Shown piece by piece: positions 9,063 through 16,864 of a DNA stretch of 64,000 nucleotides (position 1 is the stretch's first letter; every line of letters starts with the position of its first letter). A program made the translations under genes and the position numbers. A model generated the notes under the pieces. The model was not told the DNA's origin. It did no database searches and saw only the letters and a program-made list of their open reading frames with translations. The stretch comes from Candidatus Onthenecus intestinigallinarum (GTDB taxonomy: Bacteria > Bacillota > Clostridia > Christensenellales > Aristaeellaceae). The stretch is from positions 1 through 64,000 of the forward strand of contig DVFJ01000038.1 in the NCBI GenBank assembly GCA_018713325.1, given 5' to 3'.

Positions 9063-9087
9063 GCCCCGGCCATGCGCGGCCGGGGCG
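9063..9087 (+). terminator. Hairpin after the sigma/anti-sigma pair
   Basis: A GCCCCGGCC/GGCCGGGGC stem directly after the stop codon, without a good T-run; a weak terminator candidate. Confidence 0.35.
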
Positions 9088-9142
9088 CTTGGCGCCATAC
9101 GAAATTTTGTCGCATGCGCGCGAAAAAAAATGCGCCGACGGA

Positions 9143-9171
9143 TTGCACCCGGCGGCGCTTTCGTGTATAAT
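9143..9171 (+). promoter_or_regulatory. Distal promoter of the tat operon
   Basis: TTGCAC, a 17-base spacer and a perfect TATAAT (9166-9171), about 100 bases ahead of the first tat gene. Confidence 0.65.
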
Positions 9172-9208
9172 AAAAAAACGCCCGGCCGGATGCAAAGAGT
9201 GGATAGGC

Positions 9209-9237
9209 TTTACTTTTTGTGTTCCGCATCGTATAAT
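9209..9237 (+). promoter_or_regulatory. Proximal promoter of the tat operon
   Basis: TTTACT, a 17-base spacer and a perfect TATAAT (9232-9237). The start would fall near 9244, only 30 bases before the ATG. Confidence 0.5.
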
Positions 9238-9272
9238 ACAGGAGGCTTGACAGGGCGGGAAGAGGGATAGAG

Positions 9273-9623
9273 ATGTTTAATGTCGGCGCGGCGGAGCTGA
9301 TCCTGATCCTGCTGGTCGCGTTTGTCGTGGTAGGGCCCAAGGATCTGCCCAAGGTCGCCCGCGCCCTGGGGCGTTTTGTCCGCTACATCCGCTCGTTCAT
9401 CGAGGAGGTCAAGCGAGAGACCGGCTGGGGAGACCTGGCCGAGGGCTTTAAGGAAGCAGAGATGGACGTTCAGGATACCCTCCGGCAGGCAGACGTCAGC
9501 AAGGAACTGCGGGATATCCGCCATGAGGTCAACAAGGACGTCAACGCGATCAAGAAGGACCTTCGTAAGGACGCCAAAGAAATCAAACAGGACATCCAGG
9601 AAGACATCAACCAAAAGAAATGA
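9273..9623 (+). CDS. tatB: Twin-arginine translocase subunit, TatB-like
   Basis: 116 residues: a short outside N-terminus with a conserved Glu (GAAELILILLVAFVVVGP), a membrane helix, the FVVVGPKDLPKVARALG amphipathic-helix signature typical of TatB, and a long charged coiled C-terminal tail of about 75 residues. In the Tat pathway TatB and TatC bind the twin-arginine signal of folded cargo at the membrane. The length and VGPKDLP motif favour TatB over TatA, while the second small gene has the TatA motif. It is the first gene of tatB-tatA-tatC. Confidence 0.85.
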   Translation: MFNVGAAELILILLVAFVVVGPKDLPKVARALGRFVRYIRSFIEEVKRETGWGDLAEGFKEAEMDVQDTLRQADVSKELRDIRHEVNKDVNAIKKDLRKDAKEIKQDIQEDINQKK

Positions 9624-9642
9624 CGTGGGGGAGGCATTCTAA

Positions 9643-9837
9643 ATGAGACTGGGTACGACGGAAATCATCCTCATTCTGGTGCTGGCGCTGGTGCTCTTCG
9701 GCGGCGGCAAGCTGGCCGGCGTGGGCAAGGCCCTGGGCCAGAGCATCAAGGACTTCAAGAAGGAAGTCAAGGAAGACGATTCCAAGCCGGAAGAGAACAA
9801 GAAGGACGAAGATCAAAAGGACGAGCCGCAGGCGTGA
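9643..9837 (+). CDS. tatA: Twin-arginine translocase subunit TatA
   Basis: 64 residues: a single membrane helix after a conserved Glu (GTTEIILILVLALVLFG), the FGGGKLAGVGKALGQ hinge and amphipathic helix of TatA, and a short acid-and-lysine-rich tail. TatA oligomers form the transient passage for folded Tat substrates. GGGGGAGG lies before the ATG, 19 bases after tatB. Confidence 0.9.
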   Translation: MRLGTTEIILILVLALVLFGGGKLAGVGKALGQSIKDFKKEVKEDDSKPEENKKDEDQKDEPQA

Positions 9838-9863
9838 GCCGCGGCCCTTTTTCGGAGTGAGCC

Positions 9864-10643
9864 ATGCGCAAAACACAGACAAGCAACGAGAAACCCGAAA
9901 CCAACGAGGCCGTAGCGCAGGAGAACCAGGAGCGCAAGCAGTCGATCCTGACCCATCTGCTGGCGCTGCGCAAGACGCTGGTCATCAGCTTCGGCGCGAT
10001 CGCCGCGGCGTTCTTGCTGGTCTTCTACTTGGCGTGCGGATACCTGATGAATTTCATTACCACGCCCATCGTCGAGCGCGGCGTGGAGATCATCTATACG
10101 GCCGTGTCCGAGGCGCTGGTCACGCAGCTCAAGGTGTCGCTGATCGCCGCCGTCGTCGTGGCCAGTCCCGTGGTGTTCTGGCAGATCTGGGCGTTCATCA
10201 AGCCCGCGCTGTATCCCAATGAGAAGCGCATCTTCAAGCGCCTGTTCTTCCTGGCGCTGCTGCTGTTCCTGATGGGTGTGGTCTTCTGCTACCGGGCCGT
10301 GTACATGCTGGCGCTCGACTTCTTCCTCGTCTCGGGCGAGAATCTGGCCACGCCGATGCTGTCCATCGACAAGTACGTCGGCTTCCTGTTCTCGTTCGTG
10401 CTGCCCTTCGGCCTGGTCTTTGAGCTGCCGGTGGCCATCTACATGCTCACGCGCGTCGGGCTGGTCAACTACGAGATGCTGAGCAAGACGCGCAAGTTCG
10501 TCATTCTGGCCATCTTCGTCATCGCTGCGATCTTGACGCCGCCGGATATCGTCTCGCAGGTCATGCTGGGCATTCCGATGCTGCTGCTCTTCGAGGTCGG
10601 CGTACAGGTTTCGCGCTTCGTCAAGCCGCGCGAGCGCTCGTAA
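9864..10643 (+). CDS. tatC: Sec-independent protein translocase TatC
   Basis: 259 residues with six membrane segments. The cytoplasmic N-terminal stretch HLLALRKTLV is the equivalent of the HLxELRxRL signal-peptide-binding motif; later segments include FIKPALYPNEKR and AAILTPPDIVSQ, both conserved in TatC. TatC recognises the twin-arginine signal together with TatB. It is the last gene of the operon and is followed by a strong terminator. No obvious Tat substrate is encoded next to it. Confidence 0.95.
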   Translation: MRKTQTSNEKPETNEAVAQENQERKQSILTHLLALRKTLVISFGAIAAAFLLVFYLACGYLMNFITTPIVERGVEIIYTAVSEALVTQLKVSLIAAVVVASPVVFWQIWAFIKPALYPNEKRIFKRLFFLALLLFLMGVVFCYRAVYMLALDFFLVSGENLATPMLSIDKYVGFLFSFVLPFGLVFELPVAIYMLTRVGLVNYEMLSKTRKFVILAIFVIAAILTPPDIVSQVMLGIPMLLLFEVGVQVSRFVKPRERS

Positions 10644-10667
10644 GGCGAGCCCTGGCACAAACACATT

Positions 10668-10702
10668 CGCCCGAATCCCATTTGGGATTCGGGCGTTGCT
10701 TT
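10668..10702. terminator. Terminator between tatC and the convergent NTPase gene
   Basis: A perfect 13-bp stem (CGCCCGAATCCCA and complement) with a 2-base loop, followed by TTGCTTTT on the plus strand. Confidence 0.8.
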
Positions 10703-10710
10703 TGCGTGCT

Positions 10711-11244
10711 CTATTGCGCCTTGATCAGAGCGGCCTTGAGCGCCTCCAGCGCTTGCGAAAAGAGCATGTCGCGGTTCTCGGGCGTCACGGTCAGCAGCAG
10801 GACGTCCTCGCGCGCGCGGATGGCTGCCGAGAGCGGATAGTCGCCCTTTTGCAGCACGCCCAGCACGGGCCTGCAGCCGTCCAGGCAGGCGAGCACCTCG
10901 CGCTGAAATCCGAACGCGTCCCGCTCGAGCTTGCCCAGCTCATCCAGCAGGATGACGGACCGGTCGCTTTCCTGTGCCGCGCGCAGGCAGCGCACGCCGA
11001 TCTGCTCAAAGACGGGCAGCACAGCGACGGTCTGCTGCGGCGCCACGCGCAGCGTGCAGGGACAGTCGTTGTAGTAGGGGTCGACGGGCAGAAAGCTGTG
11101 GAAGAAGAATCCGTGCCGCATGCCGTCCTGCATCCACAGGCGCGTCTCAAACCCTGCGGGGGCAAGCCCGAGCTCGCCGAGCAGCCGGCGCAGCAGCGTC
11201 GACTTGCCGACCTGCTTTTCGCCGGTCAGAAACAGGTGCTTCAT
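10711..11244 (-). CDS. THEP1-like nucleoside-triphosphatase
   Basis: 177 residues beginning MKHLFLTGEKQVGKST, a Walker A motif, with Walker B VILLDELGKLE and the Asn-rich CPCTLRV region. This is the layout of the NTPase_1 (THEP1) family, small kinase-like NTPases of unknown cellular role that hydrolyse several NTPs. The start ATG lies inside the stop of the rhomboid-like gene (ATGA), so the two are translationally coupled. The exact biological substrate cannot be given. Confidence 0.82.
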   Translation of the reverse strand: MKHLFLTGEKQVGKSTLLRRLLGELGLAPAGFETRLWMQDGMRHGFFFHSFLPVDPYYNDCPCTLRVAPQQTVAVLPVFEQIGVRCLRAAQESDRSVILLDELGKLERDAFGFQREVLACLDGCRPVLGVLQKGDYPLSAAIRAREDVLLLTVTPENRDMLFSQALEALKAALIKAQ

Positions 11245-11894
11245 CGCCGCATCGCCCTCCGGAAGTTGGCGCGCGTCTTCCAATAGCTCGACTCGCGCCG
11301 GATGGTGGAGATCAGGTCGCCGCCAAAGAAGAGGATCACGTTGAGCAGCGAGAACACGATGGCCGCGCGCACGCTCCACGGTCCCACAATCAGGTTCAAA
11401 CCGTACAGCACCACGTCCAGCAGCGCCAGGTACTTGACCTTCATCGGCAGGAAGAAGAAGAGCATCAGCTCAAAGTTGGGATATACCGCTGCAAACGCCA
11501 GGAAGAGCGAGAGGTTCAGGTAGGTGTTGGTGCCGCTGCCCGTGATCGCGGCGGCCAGGATGTTGCCCAGGATGCCCACGAAGTAGAACATGTTGAAGCG
11601 CGCCGTGCCCCAATGGTTTTCCAGGGCGTTGCCGATCAGCCAGTAGAAGTACAGGCTGAAGAGGATCCAGACCAGCGAGCTGCTTGGCGGCAGCAGCACA
11701 AAGGTCAACAGCCGCCATACCTGCCCGCGCATCACCAGATGCCAGTTCAGATACAGCCAGGACTCCACGCGCAGGCTGGGCAGCAAAAAGTCCATCAGGA
11801 ACACGACGAGCATGCCGCCTACGACATAGGTCATCAGGTTGCGGATCGAGTGCCGGCGAAACCAGCGCTCCATGGAAGCGAAGACTGTCTTCAT
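11241..11894 (-). CDS. Rhomboid-fold membrane protein, probably catalytically inactive
   Basis: 217 residues with about six membrane segments. The stretch GQVWRLLTFVLLPP followed by a NALENHWGTARF loop and GILGNILAA helix is like the L1 loop and core helices of rhomboid proteases. However, no GxSG serine motif is present and no matching catalytic His is apparent, so it is read as a rhomboid-fold pseudoprotease that may bind membrane proteins. The ATG has GGAAAGGA upstream; the gene is transcribed from a TTGACA promoter and runs into the NTPase gene. Confidence 0.7.
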   Translation of the reverse strand: MKTVFASMERWFRRHSIRNLMTYVVGGMLVVFLMDFLLPSLRVESWLYLNWHLVMRGQVWRLLTFVLLPPSSSLVWILFSLYFYWLIGNALENHWGTARFNMFYFVGILGNILAAAITGSGTNTYLNLSLFLAFAAVYPNFELMLFFFLPMKVKYLALLDVVLYGLNLIVGPWSVRAAIVFSLLNVILFFGGDLISTIRRESSYWKTRANFRRAMRR

Positions 11895-11925
11895 GGTGTG
11901 ATTCCTTTCCGCGTTTGTTGTACAA

Positions 11926-11954
11926 AGCATATCGCATCGCGCGCGCGCTGTCAA
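11926..11954 (-). promoter_or_regulatory. Promoter of the rhomboid-like/NTPase operon
   Basis: On the minus strand TTGACA (perfect), a 17-base spacer and TATGCT. Confidence 0.75.
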
Positions 11955-12058
11955 CCCATCGCGTCCCAAACCTGCAATTGAGCGCACGGTCTGTCGCTCG
12001 GGCCCTTCATAGTATGGCCCGACGCGCGCCGTCCAGCCGCTGGAGCAGGCAGAACGGT

Positions 12059-12087
12059 TTGCTTTTTGGAGCGCTTTTTGCTATAAT
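12059..12087 (+). promoter_or_regulatory. Promoter of the transglutaminase-pilus operon
   Basis: TTGCTT, a 17-base spacer and a perfect TATAAT (12082-12087). Confidence 0.55.
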
Positions 12088-12165
12088 TTGAGGAAGAGAC
12101 TGACATGGGAACGAGGCGGATACATGAGATGGCCTAGACGGGGCGCGGCCCATGGAGAGCGCAGC

Positions 12166-12960
12166 ATGAAAGCGCTGCTGGCCTGCGCGTTCTTTTTGCT
12201 GGGATCCGTCCTGTGCGCCGCCGCGGCGCTCTTTCCACAGACATCCGAGGACGTCTATGAGAAGAGTGGGACGACCCTGGACGCCGGCGGCGCGGCCAGC
12301 GGATACGTGATGGTCAAGCGCAGCGCCGACGTACAGCAGCGCGTGCGCATCTCGAGTGGAGGTCAGGCCTTTACTTACTCGCTGCGGCAGGACGGCGAAT
12401 TTGAGGTCTTCCCGCTGCAGCTGGGCAGCGGAGAATATGAGATCCGCGTCTACGAACAGGTGCGCGGCGATCAGTATGCGCAGGTCTATGCCAAGAGCAT
12501 CCGCGCGCGCATGGAGGATGAAAATCTCGCCTTCCTCTATCCGAACCAGTACGTGTGGTATACGCCGGACTCGTCGGTGGTGGCGCTCGCGCAGGAGCTG
12601 TGCAGCGCGGACATGAGCGACAAGGAAAAGCTGACCGCCCTGTACACATATGTGGTCAAGCACATCTCCTATGACTACATCAAGGCGGCGACGGTCCAGA
12701 GCGGATACATGCCCGACCTGGAGGTCATCCTGGAGCGCGGCAATGGCATCTGCTTTGACGTGGCCTCGCTGTTGGCGGCGATGCTGCGCGTGCAGGGCGT
12801 GCCCGCCCAGATCGCCATCGGCAATGTGCACGGCATGTACCATGCGTGGAACCGCGTCTACCTGGACGGCGAGTGGCGCCTCGTCGACGCCACGCTGAAG
12901 ATCATGAATTACGGCAAAGAGGTCAAGGCCTCGGACTACCGGATGGAACGCTATTATTGA
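12166..12960 (+). CDS. Exported transglutaminase-like protein
   Basis: 264 residues: a signal peptide (MKALLACAFFLLGSVLC region), an N-terminal beta-sandwich-like part, and a C-terminal transglutaminase-like core. The catalytic triad can be read as C196 (NGICFDVA), H226 (MYHAWNRV) and D241 (LVDATL), all in the family order. Bacterial members act as proteases or cross-linkers outside the cell. GGAGAG six bases before ATG 12166 supports this start; ATG 12124 would add a 14-residue basic extension. It leads an operon with pilus genes 16 bases downstream, so it may act on pilin or wall protein; that link is inference. Confidence 0.85.
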   Translation: MKALLACAFFLLGSVLCAAAALFPQTSEDVYEKSGTTLDAGGAASGYVMVKRSADVQQRVRISSGGQAFTYSLRQDGEFEVFPLQLGSGEYEIRVYEQVRGDQYAQVYAKSIRARMEDENLAFLYPNQYVWYTPDSSVVALAQELCSADMSDKEKLTALYTYVVKHISYDYIKAATVQSGYMPDLEVILERGNGICFDVASLLAAMLRVQGVPAQIAIGNVHGMYHAWNRVYLDGEWRLVDATLKIMNYGKEVKASDYRMERYY

Positions 12961-12976
12961 AAAGGGGGCGGAACCG

Positions 12977-14032
12977 ATGGCAAAGGCCAGGCCGCTTGGA
13001 CAACTCTCCTCCCAGGAGCTCTCGCTGTGGTGCGACCAGATTGCCCTGATGCTGCGCGCGGGCATCGCGCTCTACGACGCGGCGGGCATGCTGCGCGAGA
13101 GCTATGCAGGCACGGCGCTGGAGCCGAAACTTGCCGAAATCGACCGCAAGATCCGCGAGAGCGGATCGCTGTACGAGGCCATGCAGGAGGCAGGCTGCTT
13201 CCCGGCGTATGCAGTCTATATGGTGCGCGTGGGCGAGCGCTCGGGCAACCTGGAGGCGATCATGACCGCGCTTTCAGACTACTACGCCTGGGAGCACAAG
13301 GTGCGCGGCGCCATCCGCAGCGCCGTGTTCTACCCGGCGGTGCTGGTGGCCATGATGGCCGTGGTGATTCTGGTGCTCATCACCTTTGTGTTTCCAGTCT
13401 TCACGCAGGTGTATGAGAGCATGGGCGTGGGCATGACGGGCTCTTCGCAGTTGGCCATACGGGTGGCGCTGGGGTTTGGGCGCGGCGTGCTGGCCGTAGC
13501 GCTGTTGCTGGCCGTGGGCATCGCCGTCGTGGCGCTGCTCATGCGTACGCGCAGGCGCGAGCGCGTCCTGCAGGCGCTGCTGCGCGCGTTCCCGCCTGCA
13601 CGCCGGGCGATGGAAAAGATCGAGAGCGGCCGCATCGCGCTGGCGCTGTCCATGCTGCTCACGGGCGGCTATCCGCTGGAGGAGGCGCTCGAACTCGTGC
13701 AGGATGTGCTGACTGCGCCCTCGGCCCGAGAAAAGGTGCGCGTCTGCTGCGAGGAGATCCGTTCCGGCGCCTCCTTTGCGCAGGCGATGGAGCATGCGCG
13801 GCTGTTTGAGCCGATGTATGTGCAGATGTGCCGTGTGGGCCTGAGCGCGGGCCAGATCGACACGGTCATGAAGCGCCTGTGCGAGATCTACGACGAGGAG
13901 ACGGACGCGGAGATCCGCCGCCTGGTGTCCTACATCGAGCCGACGCTTGTCGGCGTGCTGTCCGTGGTTGCCGGCGCGATCCTGCTGTCGGTCATGCTGC
14001 CGCTGATGAGCCTGATGTCTTCCATGCTATAA
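12977..14032 (+). CDS. pilC: Type IV pilus/type II secretion inner-membrane platform protein (PilC/GspF)
   Basis: 351 residues with two repeated GspF domains: residues of about 10-130 (LSLWCDQIALMLRAGIALYD, VRVGERSGNLEAIM) and 215-340 (ESGRIALALSMLLTGGYPLE, QMCRVGLSAGQIDTVM), with membrane helices after the first domain and at the C-terminus. It is the platform on which the pilus ATPase acts. GGGGGCGG precedes the ATG. It is followed by four small pilin-like genes and pilT in the same direction. Confidence 0.93.
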   Translation: MAKARPLGQLSSQELSLWCDQIALMLRAGIALYDAAGMLRESYAGTALEPKLAEIDRKIRESGSLYEAMQEAGCFPAYAVYMVRVGERSGNLEAIMTALSDYYAWEHKVRGAIRSAVFYPAVLVAMMAVVILVLITFVFPVFTQVYESMGVGMTGSSQLAIRVALGFGRGVLAVALLLAVGIAVVALLMRTRRRERVLQALLRAFPPARRAMEKIESGRIALALSMLLTGGYPLEEALELVQDVLTAPSAREKVRVCCEEIRSGASFAQAMEHARLFEPMYVQMCRVGLSAGQIDTVMKRLCEIYDEETDAEIRRLVSYIEPTLVGVLSVVAGAILLSVMLPLMSLMSSML

Positions 14033-14054
14033 CGATGCAAAGCGAGGGAACGCC

Positions 14055-14375
14055 ATGAAAAGAGCGCGAGAGAGGCGGCGCGGCCTGTACGTGACGGCCT
14101 TCGTGTGTCTGGCCAGCGCTGCGGCGTTCGTGTGGGGCACGGCCGGCATCGCGGGTCAGGTGGATGAGCAGCAGGCGCTGACGCTGGAGCGCGCCATCGA
14201 ACGCGCCGTCGTCACCTGCTATGCGCTGGAGGGACAGTACCCGCCGACGCTCGATTACATCCGCGAATACTATGGCGTCGTCATCGACCAGGAGCGCTAC
14301 GACGTCTTCTACGACGTGTTTGCGCAAAACGTCATGCCGTCCGTGACTGTGGCGCAAAGGGGGGATACGCCGTGA
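14055..14375 (+). CDS. Small pilin-like membrane protein
   Basis: 106 residues: basic N-terminus, one membrane span (LYVTAFVCLASAAAFVWG), then AIERAVVTCYALEGQYPP and LDYIREYYGVVID, a pattern seen in the minor pseudopilin of clostridial pilus clusters. There is no canonical G|FTLIE prepilin cleavage site. The start codon has GCGAGGGA upstream, and the stop overlaps the next ATG. Confidence 0.6.
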   Translation: MKRARERRRGLYVTAFVCLASAAAFVWGTAGIAGQVDEQQALTLERAIERAVVTCYALEGQYPPTLDYIREYYGVVIDQERYDVFYDVFAQNVMPSVTVAQRGDTP

Positions 14376-14881
14376 TGCGCAGCGCACACCGCAGGAGCGT
14401 GCAGGCCGAGGGTTCGCATGTCTTCGGCGAGCTGTTCGTCTTTCTGCTGTTGGGCATGTTTGCGGTCTTTTCGCTGATGGCGGTCGTCGCCGGCGCAGGC
14501 GTTTACCGGTCGGTCGTTGAGGCCGGGTCCCCGGACGGCCAGACGGCCATGCCCCTGTCGTATGTGGCCAACAAGGTGCGCGCGCTGGATGCCGCCGGCG
14601 CTGTTGCGGTCGTGCAGGACGAGGCGGTCGGTCCGGTGCTGACGCTGACGGAGGACTATGAGGGTGGCGCGCTCGTCACACGCATCTTTGCGCAGGACGG
14701 CGTGCTGCGCGAGCAGTTCGGGTATGCAGACGCGCCGCTGGACCCGGAACTGTCCGAACGGCTGCTGGAGGTCGCGGCATTTGACGCACGCCTGGATGAG
14801 AAGGGCGTGACCCTGTCCGTGCGCATGCCGGACGGGGCGGAGGAATCGCTGTATCTGGCGCTGCGCAGCAGCGCGCGATGA
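14375..14881 (+). CDS. Pilus-cluster membrane protein (DUF4860-like)
   Basis: 168 residues: a short basic N-terminus, one membrane span (GELFVFLLLGMFAVFSLMAV) and an outside beta-rich part with PLSYVANKVRALD. The plan matches DUF4860 proteins of clostridial type IV pilus loci; the role is probably a minor pilin. The ATG overlaps the preceding stop by one base; an in-frame GTG lies just upstream at 14372. Confidence 0.6.
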   Translation: MRSAHRRSVQAEGSHVFGELFVFLLLGMFAVFSLMAVVAGAGVYRSVVEAGSPDGQTAMPLSYVANKVRALDAAGAVAVVQDEAVGPVLTLTEDYEGGALVTRIFAQDGVLREQFGYADAPLDPELSERLLEVAAFDARLDEKGVTLSVRMPDGAEESLYLALRSSAR

Positions 14882-14903
14882 GAGAAGAAAGGGGGCGGAA
14901 GCG

Positions 14904-15326
14904 TTGGACGAGAGCCGCAACAAGGTGCTGCTGCTGGAAATCGTAGTCGTGCTGCTGTTCTTTTCCGTCTCGGCGGTGACGACGTTGCAGCTCTTCGCGC
15001 ACGCATCCACCCTTGCGAGAAGGAACGCTCTGGACGCGGACGCGCTCGTGCACTGCGAGGATGTGGCGGAGCGTCTGCGCGTGCAGGAGGATCCGTCGGC
15101 GCTGCTGACGGCGGACGCGGGTTGGACAGCCGTGCAGACGACGGCGGACGGATTCTCCGCCACATGGACGCCGGAGGGCGCTGACTACACGCTGTGCGTG
15201 ACGGGCGAGCGCGTGGAGCAGCCGGGCGGCAGCCTGTGGGAGATGCGTGTACAGGCGCTGGACGCGCAGGGCAGCCTGCGCGTCGACCTGCCGGTCGCGC
15301 GCTATGCGCCGGAGGGGGGACGTTGA
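14904..15326 (+). CDS. Pilin-like membrane protein
   Basis: 140 residues: KVLLLEIVVVLLFFSVSAVT resembles the hydrophobic N-terminal helix of pseudopilins, including a Glu at the fifth-like position, but without the preceding Gly cleavage site. The outside part (about 100 residues) has no motif I recognise. TTG start at 14904 with AAAGGGGGCGG upstream; the stop overlaps the next gene region. Confidence 0.6.
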   Translation: MDESRNKVLLLEIVVVLLFFSVSAVTTLQLFAHASTLARRNALDADALVHCEDVAERLRVQEDPSALLTADAGWTAVQTTADGFSATWTPEGADYTLCVTGERVEQPGGSLWEMRVQALDAQGSLRVDLPVARYAPEGGR

Positions 15327-15328
15327 CC

Positions 15329-15757
15329 GTGAAGGACAGGCAGGAATACCGCGTGGGCACGGGCGCCTCGCTCATGTTGATGATCGTCGTGGTGCTGATG
15401 CTCGCGGTGCTGGGCATGCTGGCCTTTTCCAGCGCGCAGGCAGGCCGCCGCCAGACCGACCGGCATGTAGGCAGTGTGACCGCCTACTATGCGGCGGATG
15501 CGCAGGCTGAGCGTGTGCTTGCGCAGCTGGATGCGCTCGGCGAAGACGCGGCTGCACAGCTGGCGGTCGACGGCATCTCCCTGGCGCGCGACGGGGACGT
15601 ATGGACGTACGCCGTGCGGGTGGACGATCAGCGCGAGCTGTGCGTGCGCGTGCGCCTGACGGAAGAGGGCGTGCAGGTCGAGTCCTGGCAGGTCGTGCGC
15701 ACGGACGACTGGTCGCCGGACGGCAGCCTGCAGTTGCTGGATGCGGTCGGCTTTTGA
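15329..15757 (+). CDS. PilX-like pilus-cluster membrane protein
   Basis: 142 residues: short N-terminus, one long membrane span (GASLMLMIVVVLMLAVLGMLAFSS split by no charge) and the motif AYYAADAQAERVLAQ. The Y-Y-A-A-D-A segment after the span is typical of PilX/PilK-type minor pilins. GTG 15329 is preferred because GGAGGGGG lies 9 bases upstream; TTG 15323 overlaps the previous stop and is an alternative. Confidence 0.6.
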   Translation: MKDRQEYRVGTGASLMLMIVVVLMLAVLGMLAFSSAQAGRRQTDRHVGSVTAYYAADAQAERVLAQLDALGEDAAAQLAVDGISLARDGDVWTYAVRVDDQRELCVRVRLTEEGVQVESWQVVRTDDWSPDGSLQLLDAVGF

Positions 15758-15777
15758 CGGACATCGGAGGGATTCGA

Positions 15778-16836
15778 ATGGAACTGGAGACGATACTGAG
15801 CGGCGCCGTGAACCGGGGCGTGTCCGATATCTTCATCGTGCCGGGCGCGCCGGTGACGCTGAAGATCAAGGGCGAGATGATCCCTGCGTCGGACGAGCGC
15901 GTCATGCCGGCGGACACGGAGACGCTGCTGCGCGGCATCTATGAACTGGCGCAGCAGCGCGACATGCGGCGCCTGTTGGAGACGGGCGACGACGACTTCT
16001 CGTTTTCGGTGCGGGGCGTCGGGCGCTTTCGGTGCAACGCGTTCAAGCAGCGCGGCTCGCTGGCGGCGGTGCTGCGCGTGGTCGTCTTTGGCCTGCCCGA
16101 TCCCGTGGAGCTGAATATCCCCCAGCAGGTCATCGACCTGTACAAGGTGCGCCGCGGCATGGTGCTGGTGACGGGTCCCGCGGGCAGTGGCAAGTCGACG
16201 ACGCTGGTGTGCATCATCGACCGGATCAACCGGGAGTTTCGCGATCACATCGTGACCATCGAGGATCCCATCGAATACCTGCACGCGCACAACAACAGCA
16301 TCGTCAGCCAGCGTGAGATCGATCACGATACCTCGAGCTATGCGCAGGCCCTGCGCGCGGCGCTTCGCCAGGCGCCCAATGTCATCCTGCTGGGCGAGAT
16401 GCGCGACTACGAGACCATCTCGACTGCGCTGACCGCCGCCGAGACGGGCCATGCGCTCTTTTCGACGCTGCACACCGTCGGCGCGGCCAAGACGATCGAC
16501 CGCATCATCGACGTGTTCCCGGCCAATCAGCAGCAGCAGACGCGCATTCAGCTCTCTATGGTGCTCAAGGCGGTCGTCTCTCAGCAGCTGATCCCGACGG
16601 TGGACGGTTCGCTCGTGCCCGCCTTTGAGGTGATGGTCGTCAACAGCGCCGTGCAGAACATGATCCGCGAGGGCAAGGTGCACCAGCTGGACAACGTGAT
16701 CTACGGCGGCCAGACACAGGGCATGATGACGATGGATGGCGAGATCTTCCGCCTGTACCGCGAGGGGCGGATCTCCAAGGAAAACGCCGTGCTCTACTCG
16801 CTCAACGCCGAGCAGATGCGCAAGCGCCTGATGTGA
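15778..16836 (+). CDS. pilT: Type IV pilus retraction-type ATPase PilT
   Basis: 352 residues. Walker A GPAGSGKST at 133-141, Asp-box EDPIEYLH, Walker B VILLGEMRDYETI and His-box TGHALFSTLHT are those of PilT, the hexameric motor that disassembles pili. The C-terminal AIRNLIREGK-like motif is present as QNMIREGKVHQ. GGAGGG lies before ATG 15778. No assembly ATPase (PilB/GspE) is encoded in the cluster, so this may be the only motor here or the partner may lie elsewhere. Confidence 0.94.
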   Translation: MELETILSGAVNRGVSDIFIVPGAPVTLKIKGEMIPASDERVMPADTETLLRGIYELAQQRDMRRLLETGDDDFSFSVRGVGRFRCNAFKQRGSLAAVLRVVVFGLPDPVELNIPQQVIDLYKVRRGMVLVTGPAGSGKSTTLVCIIDRINREFRDHIVTIEDPIEYLHAHNNSIVSQREIDHDTSSYAQALRAALRQAPNVILLGEMRDYETISTALTAAETGHALFSTLHTVGAAKTIDRIIDVFPANQQQQTRIQLSMVLKAVVSQQLIPTVDGSLVPAFEVMVVNSAVQNMIREGKVHQLDNVIYGGQTQGMMTMDGEIFRLYREGRISKENAVLYSLNAEQMRKRLM

Positions 16837-16864
16837 CCGCAGGGGACAGAAGAATAAAGGAGCA

